A stretch of 64,000 bases of DNA from Muscardinus avellanarius (Eukaryota > Chordata > Mammalia > Rodentia > Gliridae), in assembly GCA_963383645.1 (NCBI GenBank), contig OY726558.1, forward strand, positions 183,513,634-183,577,633, written 5' to 3'. Under the pieces are notes generated by a model, which saw nothing but the letters and a program-made list of their open reading frames with translations, ran no database searches and was not told where the DNA came from. A program made the position numbers and the translations under genes. Positions 33,954-47,086 of this stretch are shown in pieces (within the stretch, counting starts at the first letter, position 1; the number at the start of each line of letters is the position of its first letter).

Positions 33954-34615
33954 ATCTTGTAAATTGAGTTTGTAATTTATCTTTCTAATAATTCATTTTT
34001 CTTTAAAAAATAAGTAATTTAAAGGAATATATTTTTGACTATTCATAGGAATATAATGGTGGTGATGATGGTCCTTTTATACATTACTATTATTTCTTAA
34101 TTTTATTAATTTGGGGGTAGGTAGTATAATTCATATAATTTCTACTTTTAAAAATATATTAAATCTTTTTGGTACTTGAAATTTTTTTTCAGTAAAGATT
34201 TGTAAGAAGACCATTCTGTTTCATAAATTTTGTATGTATGTAAAATATTATAAATTATAATATTTAAATTATGTCCTTAAACCTTTTACCTATTTAATTA
34301 GTCATAACTGAGAGGCATGCTAATTTTGTCACAATTAAATGTCTTCTAATTATAATTTTATCTTGAGTGAATCATGATCATGAATACATAATCATATGCC
34401 TTAAAATACATTTTGTTTGATAAATGTTAAAATATATAACCCAGTGGAGAAAGTAATTGTTGATGTCGTATGTTCATTGACTACTGTGTATCATGCCATT
34501 TGGTATTTCTAGTATTTTACATGTGAAATCATTTTACTTAAGTTTTAGTTTATCTGAAACCAGTGTTGATAAGAAAATATATTTATTTTTATTTTCCATA
34601 TTTTCATATATATAT

Positions 34616-34800
34616 ATGGGGGTGTACTGGGTTTCCTGGAAACTCTTCTACCTCTGGGCTACACAGACCTATTTTTTTAATGTACTTTTTATTTGGAAAC
34701 AGGGTCTCTTAAGCCAGTGTGGCTGGATTTGAACCTGCGTGATCTTCCTGTCCCTGACTCCCAAGAGCAGGAATTACAAGTGTGCTCCACCACGCCTGGC
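34616..34800 (-). mobile_element. B1/ID dimeric SINE, subfamily 2
   Basis: Antisense, GTACTGGGTTTCCTGGAAAC at the left; the left monomer ends CACGCCTGGCC. CATATATATAT flanks both sides and may be its target site. Confidence 0.85.
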
Positions 34801-35349
34801 CATATATATATTTTTATATTGTTGAATGTTCAAATACAGTTTGTGCATTTTCTGGAAGGGAATAGAATTTGCTTTTCTTGTTAAATTCAGTTTGATTCTT
34901 TTTTTAATATTAAGTAATATATTCATTTCTATTTATCATGATGGCATTTTTGTTTTGCTTTGGTGAATTTGTTTATGCTTCCTTTATAAGTACTATTCTG
35001 TGTGTTTGTTTATCCTTTATGGAATATAGCTTTGACTTTACATTTTCTATTGTTAAAATCTTATATATGCAACCTCAATTACCATTTAATATTTATTATT
35101 CAACATTCAATGAATATTTACTGAATAACAATTATGTGATAGCTTTTATATTAGTGAATAAAACATGCAAAAATCCCTTTTTTAATAAAGGCCATCACAA
35201 AATAAATAGGCTAAATTATTTTCTTTCTTAAGAGAAGTTACATACTATTAGGAAAATAAATCAGGAAAGGAAGATAGAGATTCAGGGCAGTAGATCCAAG
35301 ACAACATCACAGTTACTATTTCTGCTTAAGGGACTATACCACAGTTTGT

Positions 35350-35563
35350 TTGTTTATTGGTTGTCAGGATTGAACCAGGGGTGTTTTATCTCTGTGTATA
35401 CCCCCTGCTATATTTTAAAATATTTTTTTTAATTTTGAAACAGATTCTCACTAAGTGCTGAGAGTTTCACTAAGTTGTTGAAGCTGGTCTCAGCCCTGTG
35501 ATCGTCCTGTCTCCGCTTCCACATACTGGGATTCCATGAATGTACTACCAAACTGAGCTCACC
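35350..35563 (-). mobile_element. B1/ID dimeric SINE, old
   Basis: Antisense; GGATTGAACCAGGGGTG, linker, then GTCCTGTCTCCGCTTCCAC. Heavily diverged at the left-monomer start. Confidence 0.7.
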
Positions 35564-36079
35564 AGTTTATTAAAATAAAAAATTATCATATTTTATGGAT
35601 TCTGTAAGTCAGGAATTCCATGTTTCTTCTGGGTTATTACTCTGTTCTGATGTCATTAAGTATGCTATCTTATTGATACTTAGCTGGTTAACTGGCCCAT
35701 CTGTAGGGTCCATGGTACTTACTCTGTATGTCTTACGAGTTGGTGGGGAAGCTGGACAGTAAGATCAGATGGGAGGGGAACTCTTTATTGGAATAGCTAC
35801 ATAAGGCTTCTCCATCCTGTTGGTTTCAATGTAGTTTAATATTTTACATGGCAACTGGTTTCCTATAGACCAAGCATCCCAAAGGAACTCTTGTCATTAT
35901 CTTTTGGTGGAAGTGTTCACAAGCATGCTCAGATTCAAGGAACACAGACCTAGCTTTTGATGAGAAAAATGTCAACTTGTTTGAGGGCATTTTAGGTCTG
36001 TGTTGAAAACTGTTTCACATGACAATTGTATATAGATAGAAAGCATTTGAAGAGAGTTGAAAAAAATGAGCAGCCATGC

Positions 36080-36440
36080 TATGCTGAGAAAAGAGCATTT
36101 CAAAGAGAGAACACATATGTGTAAAAATCCTGAATTGGGAATCACGTGGACTTATTATTAGAATAGTATCAGAAACATCAGTGCGGCTTGAACAGTATGA
36201 GGAGTGGAAAGGGCATTAATAGATGATGCCAGAGAAATAAAGGTGAGAAGATAGATGCCTTGCCCACCATTTCAAAGACTTTGTTTGTTTCTAAGACTGG
36301 GGTGGGAGCCATTAATAGGTCTTAAGCAGGTAAGTGATATGATCTGGTATGTTTTCAAGATATGAAACTGTGTTAAGACTGAAGGGATTCATTGCAGAAG
36401 CAAGAAACTAGTTAGAAAGCTTAAACTGGGATGGCCATGC
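36080..36440 (+). mobile_element. Ancient interspersed repeat, family not assigned
   Basis: Order of motifs AAAGAGCATTTCAAAGAGAG, CTAAGACTGGGGTGGGAGCC, TAAGCAGGTAAGTGATATGATCTG is that of a widely dispersed ancient mammalian repeat; the same repeat occurs at about 53450-54160. Confidence 0.5.
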
Positions 36441-36938
36441 TGGTAATGTTCACATGTGGTCACAATCTGGATATATTGAGTATAACCTACTGAGATATTC
36501 TGTGCTATCTCTTGAGTTTACTCAATATCAAATAGCTGGTGTAGAATGTTTTTTCATCCCCTTGCCCCTAGCAGTTCTCATGATCTTGTTTTAAAGCTGA
36601 GAATAGGAAATATAATAATTAATATAGTATTATTAAGCACTTATTTTTCTTGCCATTAGATCCTAACAATATTATTTAGTAAAAAAAATCATGAACTATG
36701 TAAAACAAACTTTATAACTGACTAAATTTTTTCCTTATATGAATCTGGATTTATAACTTTCTAATTCTTGAAATAATCATTTTGATTACTTCCTCTAGTA
36801 TGCCTTTGAGGAAGTTTGTAGTGGGAGGGCATCTGTGAAATTGATAGTCTGTGAATGCCATTCTTTTGCACTTACATTCAGACAGCCTTATAGCTATAAT
36901 ATTCTTGGCCATATTCTTATTTTCTTAAAAGTGGCATG

Positions 36939-37175
36939 TGAGACGGGCATGGTGACACACACTTGTAGTCACAGAATTTGGGAGGCGAAGACCAGAGGAT
37001 CACAGTTCACGGGCAGCCTCAGCTACTTAGCGAGGTCCTTCACAACTCAGTGAGACGCTGTTTCAAAAAAAAAAAAAAAAAAAAGAATAAAAACTAGGGC
37101 TAGGGGTGTAGCTCGGAGATAGAATGCCATGGTTTCCATCCCCAGTACTGCCAAAACAAACAAACAAGCAAAAAA
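36939..37175 (+). mobile_element. B1/ID dimeric SINE, subfamily 1
   Basis: Starts GACGGGCATGG, linker expanded to about 20 A at 37066-37085, right monomer GGGGTGTAGCTCGGAG. Seven-base duplication TGGCATG at 36932-36938 and 37176-37182. Confidence 0.85.
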
Positions 37176-37439
37176 TGGCATGCATTCTAATACTATAAGC
37201 AGAGCAGAAGGAAAGTTTGATGCAAATCTGGCATGAAGTATTTATAAAGAAATATTTTATGTACATATACACCCATATTTTTATTTTCAAAACTCAAGAG
37301 TTTGTCCTGGTTCTGTCTTACTGTGTTTCAGGTTTTCTAATTACTTATACTAATGAGTAAGTCATCCCTGTTTCTTTCCCTACTCCCCATTAGAATCCGG
37401 GTGGTTTTTTTATTATTAATATTTTTAATTATTCTTTCA

Positions 37440-37720
37440 GAACCTACTGCTTCTATTTCTTTCTCCATGAAATGTATTATTTCTGAGCCAAAATTCTTCT
37501 CTCTTGCATTCCTGCCATTTTCTTCCCTGTCATTTTATTCCTTCTTTCCTTCCTTCCTTCCTTCCTTCCTCCCATTCTCTTTTTCTCTCCTTCTGTCCTA
37601 TTTCTCTCTCTTTCTTCTGTCCTTGCTCTCTTTCTCTTCTTCTGTACTTTCTCTCTGTTTCACTCCTTTAGTCTTTTACCCTTGCTCTCACTCCTGCTCT
37701 CCTTCTTGAACTTCTCAGTG
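37440..37720. repeat. C/T-rich tract with (TTCC)n
   Basis: Almost all pyrimidine on the plus strand, including six TTCC units around 37545-37570. It yields a long but low-complexity open frame rich in Ser, Phe and Leu. Confidence 0.85.
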
Positions 37721-37861
37721 TATCAGTTTTCTTCCCATGGCTTCCATCTTGGACAGAAGAACTTCTCCTGCCTTTTAGTTTTCTGTAAGCCTTCTAATCG
37801 TGAGCCATCTCTTGTTTTGCCATATGGGCCCATATTTATTGTTATCTTTCATGTCTTTTCT

Positions 37862-38080
37862 TGTTTTTTTGTTTTCTTTTGTGGGTCTGGGGATAAAACC
37901 AAGGGACATTCTACCTCTTAGCTACACCCCCTGCCCTATATTTTATTCTTTATTTTGAAACCGGGCTCACTGAGTTTCAAAGGGCATCACTAAGTAGCTG
38001 AGGCTGTCCGTGAACCAAAATCCCCCGGTCTCAGCCTCCCAAATGCTGGGATTAGAAGCATGCGCCACCACGCCCAGCTA
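37862..38080 (-). mobile_element. B1/ID dimeric SINE, subfamily 1
   Basis: Antisense; right monomer CTACCTCTTAGCTACACCC, left monomer ends CACCACGCCCAGCT. Confidence 0.85.
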
Positions 38081-38167
38081 TCTCTTGTTTTCTTAATGAT
38101 GTGTCTTTCTACATATTGAACAGAGTTAACTAATTTTAAGGTAATTTTCTCATTTTTTTTGTAGTAA

Positions 38168-38978
38168 GTTAAATTTTTTATCGGTACATGTTGTCATACA
38201 TCTTAATGTGGTAATACATCTTAATGAGGCACACATCACCCATTTAGCCCTTCCCCAATTCCCTCCCCATTCCCTCTCCCCCTCATGTTTTGCTTAGTGA
38301 TTGACTCTGATATGTTTATGAATGTACAGCATGCACATGAGGGAATTTCCCTCTTCCCCCCACATACATCCCCAGTTAGATCACCTTATTTGCTCATCAA
38401 CTGTTTCTCCTTCTTCATCTACAGTTCCTCCTATGGCCCTTTTTCTCCCTAGCTTTCTCATATTAGGGAGAGCATCTGATTTTTTATTTTCTGTGACTGC
38501 CTAATCTCACTTAGCATAATGTTCCATCTATTTTCCCACAAATGATATAATTTTGTTGTTCTTTACGGCTAAGTAAAATTCCATTGTGTACATATCCCAT
38601 AGTTTGGTAATCCATTCATCTTGGCTGGTTCCAAAATTTGGCAATTGTGCATTGTGCAGCTATGAACACAGATATGCATACATTAGTTTGGTAGTTTTAT
38701 TTCCATTCTTTTGGGTAGATACCCAGAAGTGGTATTGCTGGATCATATGGTAGGTTTGTTCCCATTCTTCTGAGGATCCTTCATACTGTTTTGCAAAGTG
38801 GTTGCACTAATTTGCCTTCTCACCAAAAATGTATTAGAGTTCCCACTTCTCCACATCCTCGCCAGCATTTGTTGTTGTTTGTGTTTTGAATGATTGCCAT
38901 TCTAGTTGGGGTTAGGTAAAATCTCACGGTAGTTTTGATTTGCATCTCTCTGATTGCTAATGATGTTGAATGTTTTTC
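38168..38978 (-). mobile_element. 5'-truncated L1
   Basis: Antisense 3' UTR at the left, then the ORF2 C-terminus; minus-strand translation near 38820-38950 gives [18 protein letters not shown] and the GCGEVGTL segment. A degenerate SINE abuts on the right. Confidence 0.85.
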
Positions 38979-38980
38979 GT

Positions 38981-39123
38981 TTTGGAGGAAGCAACAAGAG
39001 GACAGCAGACTCAAGAACATCCTTAGCACCTTAGTGAGATTCTTAGCAATCCAGTATGACCCTGTAAAATAGGGATAGACACAGAGCTTGGAAGTAGAAT
39101 GCCTTTTGGTTCAATTTCCAGAA
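38981..39123 (+). mobile_element. B1/ID SINE, 5'-truncated and old
   Basis: Starts inside the left monomer, continues to AGTGAGATTCTTAGCA, then a right monomer GACACAGAGCTTGGAAGTAG ending TTTCCAGAAATACAC. Confidence 0.7.

Positions 39124-39173
<50 letters not shown>
39124..39173 (+). repeat. (CA)n microsatellite
   Basis: About 24 CA units forming the tail of the preceding SINE. Confidence 0.95.
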
Positions 39174-39175
<2 letters not shown>

Positions 39176-40825
39176 CTGTGTGCTTCCCTCTTCCATAGAT
39201 ACATGTGACTGCATTTAGGGCCACATATAGAATCCAGGATGACCTCACCATTTTAGGACCTTTACTTTAATCACATCATCAAAATCTCTTTTAATTTAGC
39301 AGAACTGACTTGGAAAAGAATTCAAAGCAGTAGAATTTCTCCTGAAGGGAGAAATTCTAAGTGTGAACTTTGAAGAACCTGGAAGAATTCACAGAACTGA
39401 AGGAGGAGAATGGGGCTCTTTCTATATTCAGTGGGGGTGAGGAAGAAACTGGCAAAATTTACCTGTGACGTGACATCTTCAGGTCCTCTGGGCCAGAAAC
39501 ATCCATTCTCTTTGGGCTGCAGATTTCTTCACAAATCCTGAGTATGCATATTTTTTCCTATACTGAGTCAGCCAAGTTGTTTGTGGAGTAATCATAGTAC
39601 TTAAGAATTTAAAAGTCCCTAGGTACACAGAGTTTCACTGTACTAAGTCCAGCTGTTTCTGCACAACTGGGTTTGCCAAGAAATAGCTAGAAAAGCAGTT
39701 TTCTCTTATATACAAGTGAATGGAAATAGCATACTCTTCCTCATTTGCGTTGTTTTCTCAGGTGTGGTGGATAGTAGGAATTCTTCTGGTAGTGTAGTTA
39801 AGGTGAGGTATGGACAGAAAGCTTAGTTATTTTCCACCTCTTTTTCTATATTCTCCTCCTCCTTTTTGTAATAACTGTGATTTGAAATCTCTCTAGTTTT
39901 AATTCTGCAATTCAACTAACCATAAAATGGAAACTTTGGATAAAACTTTAAGTTGGAATTGGAGACAATATTGAAACTGTGTTATGCTCAACTTTTATTT
40001 TTGAATACTAATAATTAAAGTGCTATTTTCTTTAAAAGAAAAAAAAACCTTGTTTACAAATCTTCTCAACTTCAGTTCTCTTCCCCAGCACAGAATTTTA
40101 CCTTGTATGCTGTTTAAATAAAAATCAAATAGCAAAAGAGAATGCCGTAGACATATGGGTATTCATGTACATCCCTGGACATGTCTGAATCTATGCACGT
40201 GTCTATGTGTGCATATCCATGTATACATATATGCATTTATTAATTTGTTCTCATATTATTGTGCCTGAAGTCTAAGTATCTTAACTGATTTATTTGGTAA
40301 ACCCTAAATATGAGCAAAAAGAGAAGTTTTCACAATAAAAGATACCAAGAAACAGAACCTTTGACTGATTTAACCAGCTTCCATTCCAAATCCCAAAATA
40401 CAATCGATCATAAATCAAGACCACCCAATTTAAAAGCACTGACTAGAGGGGAAGAGGTCTAACTTAAAAATTCTGAAAATTACAATCTTCTATAAACTAA
40501 TTTCCTTATTAAAATATACAAGTATGCAAAATTAAGAAAAATAAAATAATTATGTTGAGTAAAAGTTTTAGAAAACATTAGCTGTCTATTGTTAAAATAC
40601 ATCTTACCTTGTGACTGCTGGCCCCACTCATTTGGTGATTTTATGTTTTTACTCCTGACTCTCTTTGCTGTGCAATATTTTGGATATAAGATAGTTTTCA
40701 GATCCAATGTCTGCTTTGTGACTTACCATAAGTCATTTCAACCCAGAGATGCCTTTACAAAGCACCAATAAAAAGAAAACTGTGGTCACATAAAAAGTTA
40801 AATTCAGAAAAATTTTAACATTTTT

Positions 40826-41032
40826 GGCCGGGCGTGGTGGCACACACTTGTAATCCCCGGGCTTGGGAGGCGGAGACAGGAGGATGCACAGGTTCGAAGC
40901 CAGCTGTGCTGGCTTAAGAAACCCTGTTTCCGAATAAAAATATATATAAAGATAGGTCTGGGAGTGTAGCCTGGAGGTAGAAGGGCTTCTAGGAGCCCCA
41001 GTACCACCAAAAAAAAAAAAAAAAAAAAAGAA
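40826..41032 (+). mobile_element. B1/ID dimeric SINE, subfamily 2, young
   Basis: Starts GGCCGGGCGTGG with CpGs intact; the left monomer has an internal deletion after GGTTCGAAGCCAGC. The right monomer AGGTCTGGGAGTGTAGCCTGG ends CCCCAGTACCACC and about 20 A. Imperfect flanking repeats AAAAATTTTAACATTTTT and AAAAATGTTAACTTTTT. Confidence 0.9.
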
Positions 41033-41132
41033 AGAAAGAAAAAGAAAAATGTTAACTTTTTGCTCTTCTAAGTTTTCAAAGGTTACATTGTTTTCACCAC
41101 ATTGAATAACCAGAACCCAATAAAATATCATC

Positions 41133-41222
41133 ACGCAGGCAGTTTAATATCATGTAATTTAACATCATGTAATTTAAAATTGTGTAACATAACATCATGT
41201 AGCTTAACATCAAGCAGGCAGC
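41133..41222 (+). repeat. Minisatellite, 16-base unit
   Basis: AACATCATGTAATTTA-like units repeat about five times with increasing divergence. GCAGGCAG occurs at both ends (about 41136 and 41215), suggesting a larger duplication. Confidence 0.8.
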
Positions 41223-42569
41223 TTTCCATAAAGCATCATGTAAGGAAATTTATGAGTATTTGCATCTTAAGTGTTTTGAAATGGCTACTGAAAATTATTT
41301 TCATTACATTGTTTATTGTCTGTTACTTAAAGAATCATAAATTCTGCTTCAGAGTTTAGCAGCTTACCAAAAGATGGCTGCTGACATATACAGACACTCT
41401 TCTTATGAACGAATAAGATCTTGAATTCTGTTTTCCCTTTGCCTTTGGCCTTCACTGACAAGAAGCTTGGGGCTAAGTTTGGGGCTGAAGGATAGTGTCT
41501 CATATAATTGTTGCCTCCTTCGTTCATTATTCTGCCATTTACCCTTGTTTTATAGTGTCTGTGCCTGTCATTATAAGCTTTCTCAGAGGCTTTTCTGAAA
41601 ATAAACAGTGTACATGTACACAAAATGATGAAATAACATACTTCCTCATTGCAATTTAAAAGATGCTAAGGATGAACTAAATGACCTCTAAGGTTCCTTC
41701 CAGATCAAAATTTATGGTACTGTCACCAAAGACAGACAAAAAAAATCTATTAGGCTGTAGGCCAAGAGATGAATGCCAAGTACCATATTCCTGCTATGGG
41801 TATATTTCTTCTTGAAGGCAGAGTGCCAGAGTCAGCAGCCTGAGGATCCTCACAATCTCTGGTGATAAAACATGAGAACCAATTGCTGAAAAAATAAAAC
41901 CACAGTTAAAACACCTGTTCACTCATAAGCATTATCAACAACAGCAACAAACAAAATGGAAAACAGAAGACCCTAATTATTTTTGAGCTATTTATATAAA
42001 TTTGGACAACTAAGCTGAGCCTAATGGATATAGCTAACTTAATGAAATTAGTTATATTTGAATATTTCTCCAACCTTCCTATCACATTAGTGGTAACTGT
42101 GATTAAAGTTTATTCTATGTGCTTGTATGGGTCCCCAAAGCATCAGCTGTCAGCACTTTCAGAATAAACTAGCTCCTCCAATGCTTTCAGAACAGTTTTG
42201 AATTCAGAGCTCTTCGTTGGGCCTCTGCTTCAGCAAAATCATTTTGAAAGGATCATTCTTGTTTGTGTGTTAGACTGTTTATGCTGTCCTCTGCATTGTT
42301 TATTTTTGATGAGAGATGGGAATAAAGAAAATACTGGATATTTTGTATGGATAATTTCCAAAATTTATTATATTATTTTTCTTAAGGCCAACTGAATTAG
42401 AATGGAAACATAAATAAACCAAATAATTTTAAACATATACATATACAATAATATAAATATTACTTTAGAGTATTAAAAATTTATGTGCAAAGATAAGAGT
42501 ATCATTTTGCTGGGACCCGAGGGAAAATTTGTCTTTTATTCAGGAAGCTTCCAGATTTTTGTCTGTGTA

Positions 42570-42985
42570 GTGCTCTCTATGATAGATCTGATTGAGAACC
42601 CCCCACAGTTAATATCCACTAGGATTTCTTACTTTATTTAGAAACAGAGGCTTTGAAGACATAATTAAGGTAAGGATAGAGAAGAGGTCATTCTGAATAA
42701 ACGTGGGCCTTAAATAAAATGTCATTGTCCTTGTGAGAACCAGAAAATGACATACAGAAACACAAGAAGATGTTTATGTGAAGATGAAGGTAGAAATGAG
42801 GGCGATGTAGCTACCAGCTAAAAAAAAAATGTCAAGGATCCTTCCCCTACAGTGTCAGAGACAGCACAGCCTCGCTGGCACCTGGATCACAGATGTCTAG
42901 ACTTCAGAACTATGAGAAACATATTTCCATCCTTGTAATCCACCCAGTTTGTGGTCATTTGTTGTGGTAGCACTAAGAAACTAGT
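42570..42985 (+). mobile_element. Old LTR-like interspersed repeat
   Basis: TTGTCCTTGTGAGAACCAGA, then GATGTAGCTACCAGC, CTAGACTTCAGAACTATGAG and GTTTGTGGTCATTTGTTGTG follow the order of a common ancient mammalian LTR-type repeat. Family not fixed. Confidence 0.5.
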
Positions 42986-42996
42986 TAGTATATGTT

Positions 42997-43740
42997 AACT
43001 TTATGGTTTTTTTTTTTTTTGTGTGTGTGTGTGGTGCTGGGGATTGAACCCAGGGGTATTCTTCTTCTGAGCTAGACCTCCAGCCCTAATATTTTTATGC
43101 TTTTTTATTGCTGCATTGTAGTAATACATATTAGTGGGGTAAAAGTCCCAAGTACTGGATACATGCATACATCACACAATTAGCCCTTACTCTATCCTCA
43201 GCCCATCCCCTCCCCATCCCTCCTTCCCATGCTTGGCTTAGCAATTGACTTTGATATGTTTATGTACATCATGTGCTTGGAGAGTTTTCCTTTTCCCCCC
43301 TTTCATCCCCTCAGTTAGGTTGCCATTTTCGCTCCTCTATAGAATCTCTTTCTTCATCTAGAGTTCCTCCTGTTATCCATTTCTCCTTAGCTATCACATA
43401 TTAGAGAAAACATCTGATTTCTTTTTGTGTGTGTGTGACTGACTAATCTCACTTAGCATAATGTCCTCCAGTTCCATCCATTTCCCTGTAAGTGCTGTAA
43501 TTGTGTTTTCCTTTATGGCTGAGTAAAATTTCATTGTGTACATATCCAAGTTTTGTAATCCATTCATTTCTTGATGGACAACTTGGCTGGTTCCATAGTT
43601 TGTGTTCTTTATTTTGAAACAAGGTCTCAGTAAATTGCAAACAAGCTCACTAAGTAGCTGAGGCTGGCCATGAACTTGTGATCTTCCTGTTTCAGCCTCC
43701 CAAGTACTGGGATTACAAGCATATGCCACCAATGCCCAGC
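42997..43740 (-). mobile_element. B1/ID dimeric SINE split by an L1
   Basis: The antisense right monomer is at 43030-43090 and the left monomer plus linker at 43603-43740. The duplicated target TAGTATATGTT (42986-42996 and 43741-43751) flanks the combined block, so the two halves are one SINE. Confidence 0.9.
43100..43602 (-). mobile_element. 5'-truncated L1 inserted in a SINE linker
   Basis: Antisense 3' UTR (TTTTTTATTGCTGCATTGTAG) to the ORF2 end at TTGGCTGGTTCCATAGTTTG. It sits in the A-rich linker of the SINE, a natural L1 endonuclease target. Confidence 0.9.
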
Positions 43741-44135
43741 TAGTATATGTTGTAATTTAGAAGTTTTTTATGAAATTTTATCATTTTCTATATGATGTAA
43801 ATGATTTTAAAGTATTTTCATGCATTCAGTGGTTCTTTTTTTAAATATGAAGTTTATTTAACTCTGATATTAATAGCATTTGAAATTTACAGAAAGATAT
43901 AACATTTTAGAAGATTTTGTAATGTCTCTAATAAAATATTGGCAAAATGAAATTTATATATCCTGAATCATTTTGACTCATTTCTTAGCTCATAAAAGTA
44001 ATTACTTGTAGTTAGATAATAGTTATCCCTCACATCCCACTTTGCAGTCATATATTGGTATCAAATGGTGAACTGAGAGACAAAAATCAGTGAAAAATTG
44101 TGATTGTTAATCATTATAAATCCCTGAAAGATAAT

Positions 44136-44343
44136 CTTTTTATTTGGTACTGAGGATTGAACTCAGGGGATTTTACCTCCAAGCTACATCCCCAGCCCTA
44201 TTTTTTTATTCTTTATTTTGAAACAGGGTCTCTCTAAATTGCAGAGGACCTCACTAAGTAGCTGAGGCTGACCACGAACCTGTGATCTTCGGTTTCAGCC
44301 TCCCAAGTACTGGGATTACAAGTATGCACCATCATTCCTGGCT
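44136..44343 (-). mobile_element. B1/ID dimeric SINE, subfamily 1
   Basis: Antisense; GGTACTGAGGATTGAACTCA at the left, left monomer ends CATTCCTGGCT. Confidence 0.85.
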
Positions 44344-44429
44344 TCCCATTGTCATTTCAAATAACATTGACTATTTATTATTATTCATCAGAACCAAATA
44401 TAAAGCCAGTGTATTAAAAAATCAAAGTA

Positions 44430-44490
44430 GGGCTATGGGTGTTGTTTGGAGGTAAAACATCCCTGGGTTCAATCTCTAGTAATCCCCCCC
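44430..44490 (+). mobile_element. ID-type monomeric SINE
   Basis: AGGGCTATGGGTGTTGTTTGG then GGGTTCAATCTCTAGTAATC, with no left monomer upstream. An A/G-rich tail with GAAA and GGAAA units reaches about 44540. Confidence 0.7.
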
Positions 44491-46112
44491 ACACCCACAC
44501 AAAAGAAAAAGAGGAAGAAAGAAAGGAAAGGAAAGAAGATACTAAAAAATTGTTAGGATGATTGCATAAATAGAAAGAATTTTAACAATTCATAAATATT
44601 TAATAATTCAGCCAATCATTAATTATATCAAAAAGTAATAAATAAATTAAACAATGAAAACAATAGTAACATCAACATGATTTCCATTCTCAGTCTTTGA
44701 CTGCTAGGAGGGAGAGTAATGTAGTTAAAAGAGTTCCTCTTTCCCCACATCCTCGCCAAAAGAGAAGACTTTTTCTCATCTGCTCTGAGTAGTGTGCGTA
44801 CATCCTGTCCTGGTGAAGTTATTGAAAATGCCCATGACAAACTTCTTTACCTGTAATCTTAGGGTCAGATTCCTGACATTTCTCCACCTGTGGTTACATA
44901 AGTTCACATCAAGATACTGTTCTTCTGGCATAAATCTGAGTCAAGTTCTTTTGCATTTTAAGGAAAATGAAATTAATATCAGCCAATGGGGCATGGCATA
45001 GTTTCATATTGGAAATGATAACAAAGTCAGGAGATATGACTTCCTAGTGACATACTATATAGAGATTTTAGTACTTTTAAAATATTTTATATGGTCAATA
45101 CAAAGAGAACTAAAATTGTGTTAACCATCATGTTCAAAGGTTTCTTTTTGTAGAATGTAAATATATCAGTGCTTACCTTTTCTCCTTGTTAACAGAAAAT
45201 GGGTAGTGCTTGGAAGTGAGGAGTCCTATTTAAGTCTTGTTATCTAGTACTAGGACTGCTTAGAAGAAATATGCAGAGATGGTGGGTCTGTTACTTTTCT
45301 AACAAAATGTTTGCCTCTTTCTTATTGTGATTTGTTCTCTACTTCTCATGTGAAAAGTTTTGCAAGTCAAGAAACCACTATATGGATTCTTGACATGTTT
45401 TATCCACTACACATACATTTATAATAACAGAAATAATTAATTATTTATTAAAATATTATGGTAAAATAAAAAAAATATTGATAGAAAGAATGTATTTAAT
45501 TTTAAAACCATAGAAACCAAGAAAAAGAAAACAAGGACATTTGAAAGTACATTTTTTATTCAAGTTGAAAATCTATACCTAAAATAAAATGCCCAAATTT
45601 TAACTGACAGCTCAGTTTTTCTTTATAACCAAATGAACAATTCTTTGTAATCAATATCCAAGTTGAAAGAATGATACCTCTTTTTCTAATAAGTGTCTAG
45701 AGGTAACATTTATGGTGATTTAGATTATAATTGATTAACTTTTGAAATTTTAATACATCTTAGAGCACATTCAGTATCTTTCTGTAATATTTAGTTTGTA
45801 GAATTTGTCAATCTTCTTGAGTGTAGTCATAATTCATTCATTCACATTACCACATAGTACTTTATTATGTAAATACACTACCATTTGTTTGCCTGTACTA
45901 ATATTTATAGACATTTGACTTGTGTCCAGTTTGGGGCTTCAGCATATGTGTCAGATAGTGGTTTACCTCAGTTTACTTTTCCAGTCATTCCTTATTCTTG
46001 CTAACACTTGAAACTATTTTTTTCATTTAAACCATTTTGAAGTTTATGTAGCACTATTGCATTGTATTCTCCTCAACCTTATAGAATATAAAAGAATAAC
46101 TGATTTTAATAA

Positions 46113-46314
46113 CCTAGGAGTGGCGGTGCACACTTGTAATCCCTGTGCTTGGGAGGCTGAGACAGGAGGATCGCACAGGTTCGAAGCCAGCCTCAGCTAC
46201 TTAGTGAGGCTCTCAGCAACTTAGTGAGACCCTGTTTCAAAATAAAATATAAAATAGGTCTAGGAGTGTAGCCCGAAGGTAGAAAGCCTCTGGGCTCCAC
46301 CCCCAGTACCACCA
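46113..46314 (+). mobile_element. B1/ID dimeric SINE, subfamily 2
   Basis: Complete; the right monomer AGGTCTAGGAGTGTAGCCCG ends CCCCAGTACCACC. Tail (AAAT)n, six units, 46315-46339. Confidence 0.9.
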
Positions 46315-47086
46315 AAATAAATAAATAAATAAATAAATTATACCCCGTTTGTACTATTTTAAATGTCCTGTTTGTAGTCTTTCTTGTTTAAATAGTCATA
46401 AGAATAACAATCCTAAAATATTCAATTAGACAGTACCTTGGATAAGATTCTTGATTAGTTTTAATTCTGACAAGTTTTACCTAAGTCTATATAATTATTC
46501 AATTGTGTTATTAACTGGGATAATTAAGAACTAAAACAAAAGGTAAGTTAATCTTTGAATTAACAGGCAATATCATTCTGATATTGTAAACAAAAGTTTC
46601 CTGGTCAGTAAATAAACCCACTGGGAATCACTTAATAGCTTAATCAAAATTAAGAGATGAGTCTTGGTTTTTATTGTCTGCATTACAATTTCTTAAAAGA
46701 AAACCTTTTGGTATTCTATTGTTTTCTTATCACTCTTCCAACAACTATTACCTCACTGTTTAGCTGGCAAAATGCGATTATTTACTGGGAAGATTTTGAA
46801 AAATAGTATGCATCTGTTTTTAGTTATCAACTTTGAAAAGGTTGTAATTATGGCAAAAGACACTTTATACTAAGTAAATAATGTATATTTCTGTTGATTT
46901 TGTTTTCATTAATAATCATTGAGTGACTATATTTAGAAGCTCATATTTCTTGGGTTTGAATCCTTGCTACACACTTTACAAATGGGCCTTTGGAAAGTTA
47001 CTTACTGTTCAGATGCCAGATTCTCAATACATGGAATGAGTATCCTTATAATACACATATTATTACAAGGTATGTCAAAAGGTTTT

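Noticed and set aside
37353..37709. 118-codon Ser/Phe/Leu-rich open frame as a gene
   Set aside because: It is the translation of a C/T-rich tract with TTCC repeats.
40733..41134. 133-codon minus-strand open frame
   Set aside because: Mostly the antisense translation of a SINE and its A tail.
41133..41222. CRISPR-like array
   Set aside because: Units are head to tail without spacers of constant length, and the context is a mammalian intron.
43394..43732. 112-codon minus-strand open frame as a gene
   Set aside because: It joins antisense SINE left monomer to L1 ORF2 C-terminus and is explained by the nested insertion.
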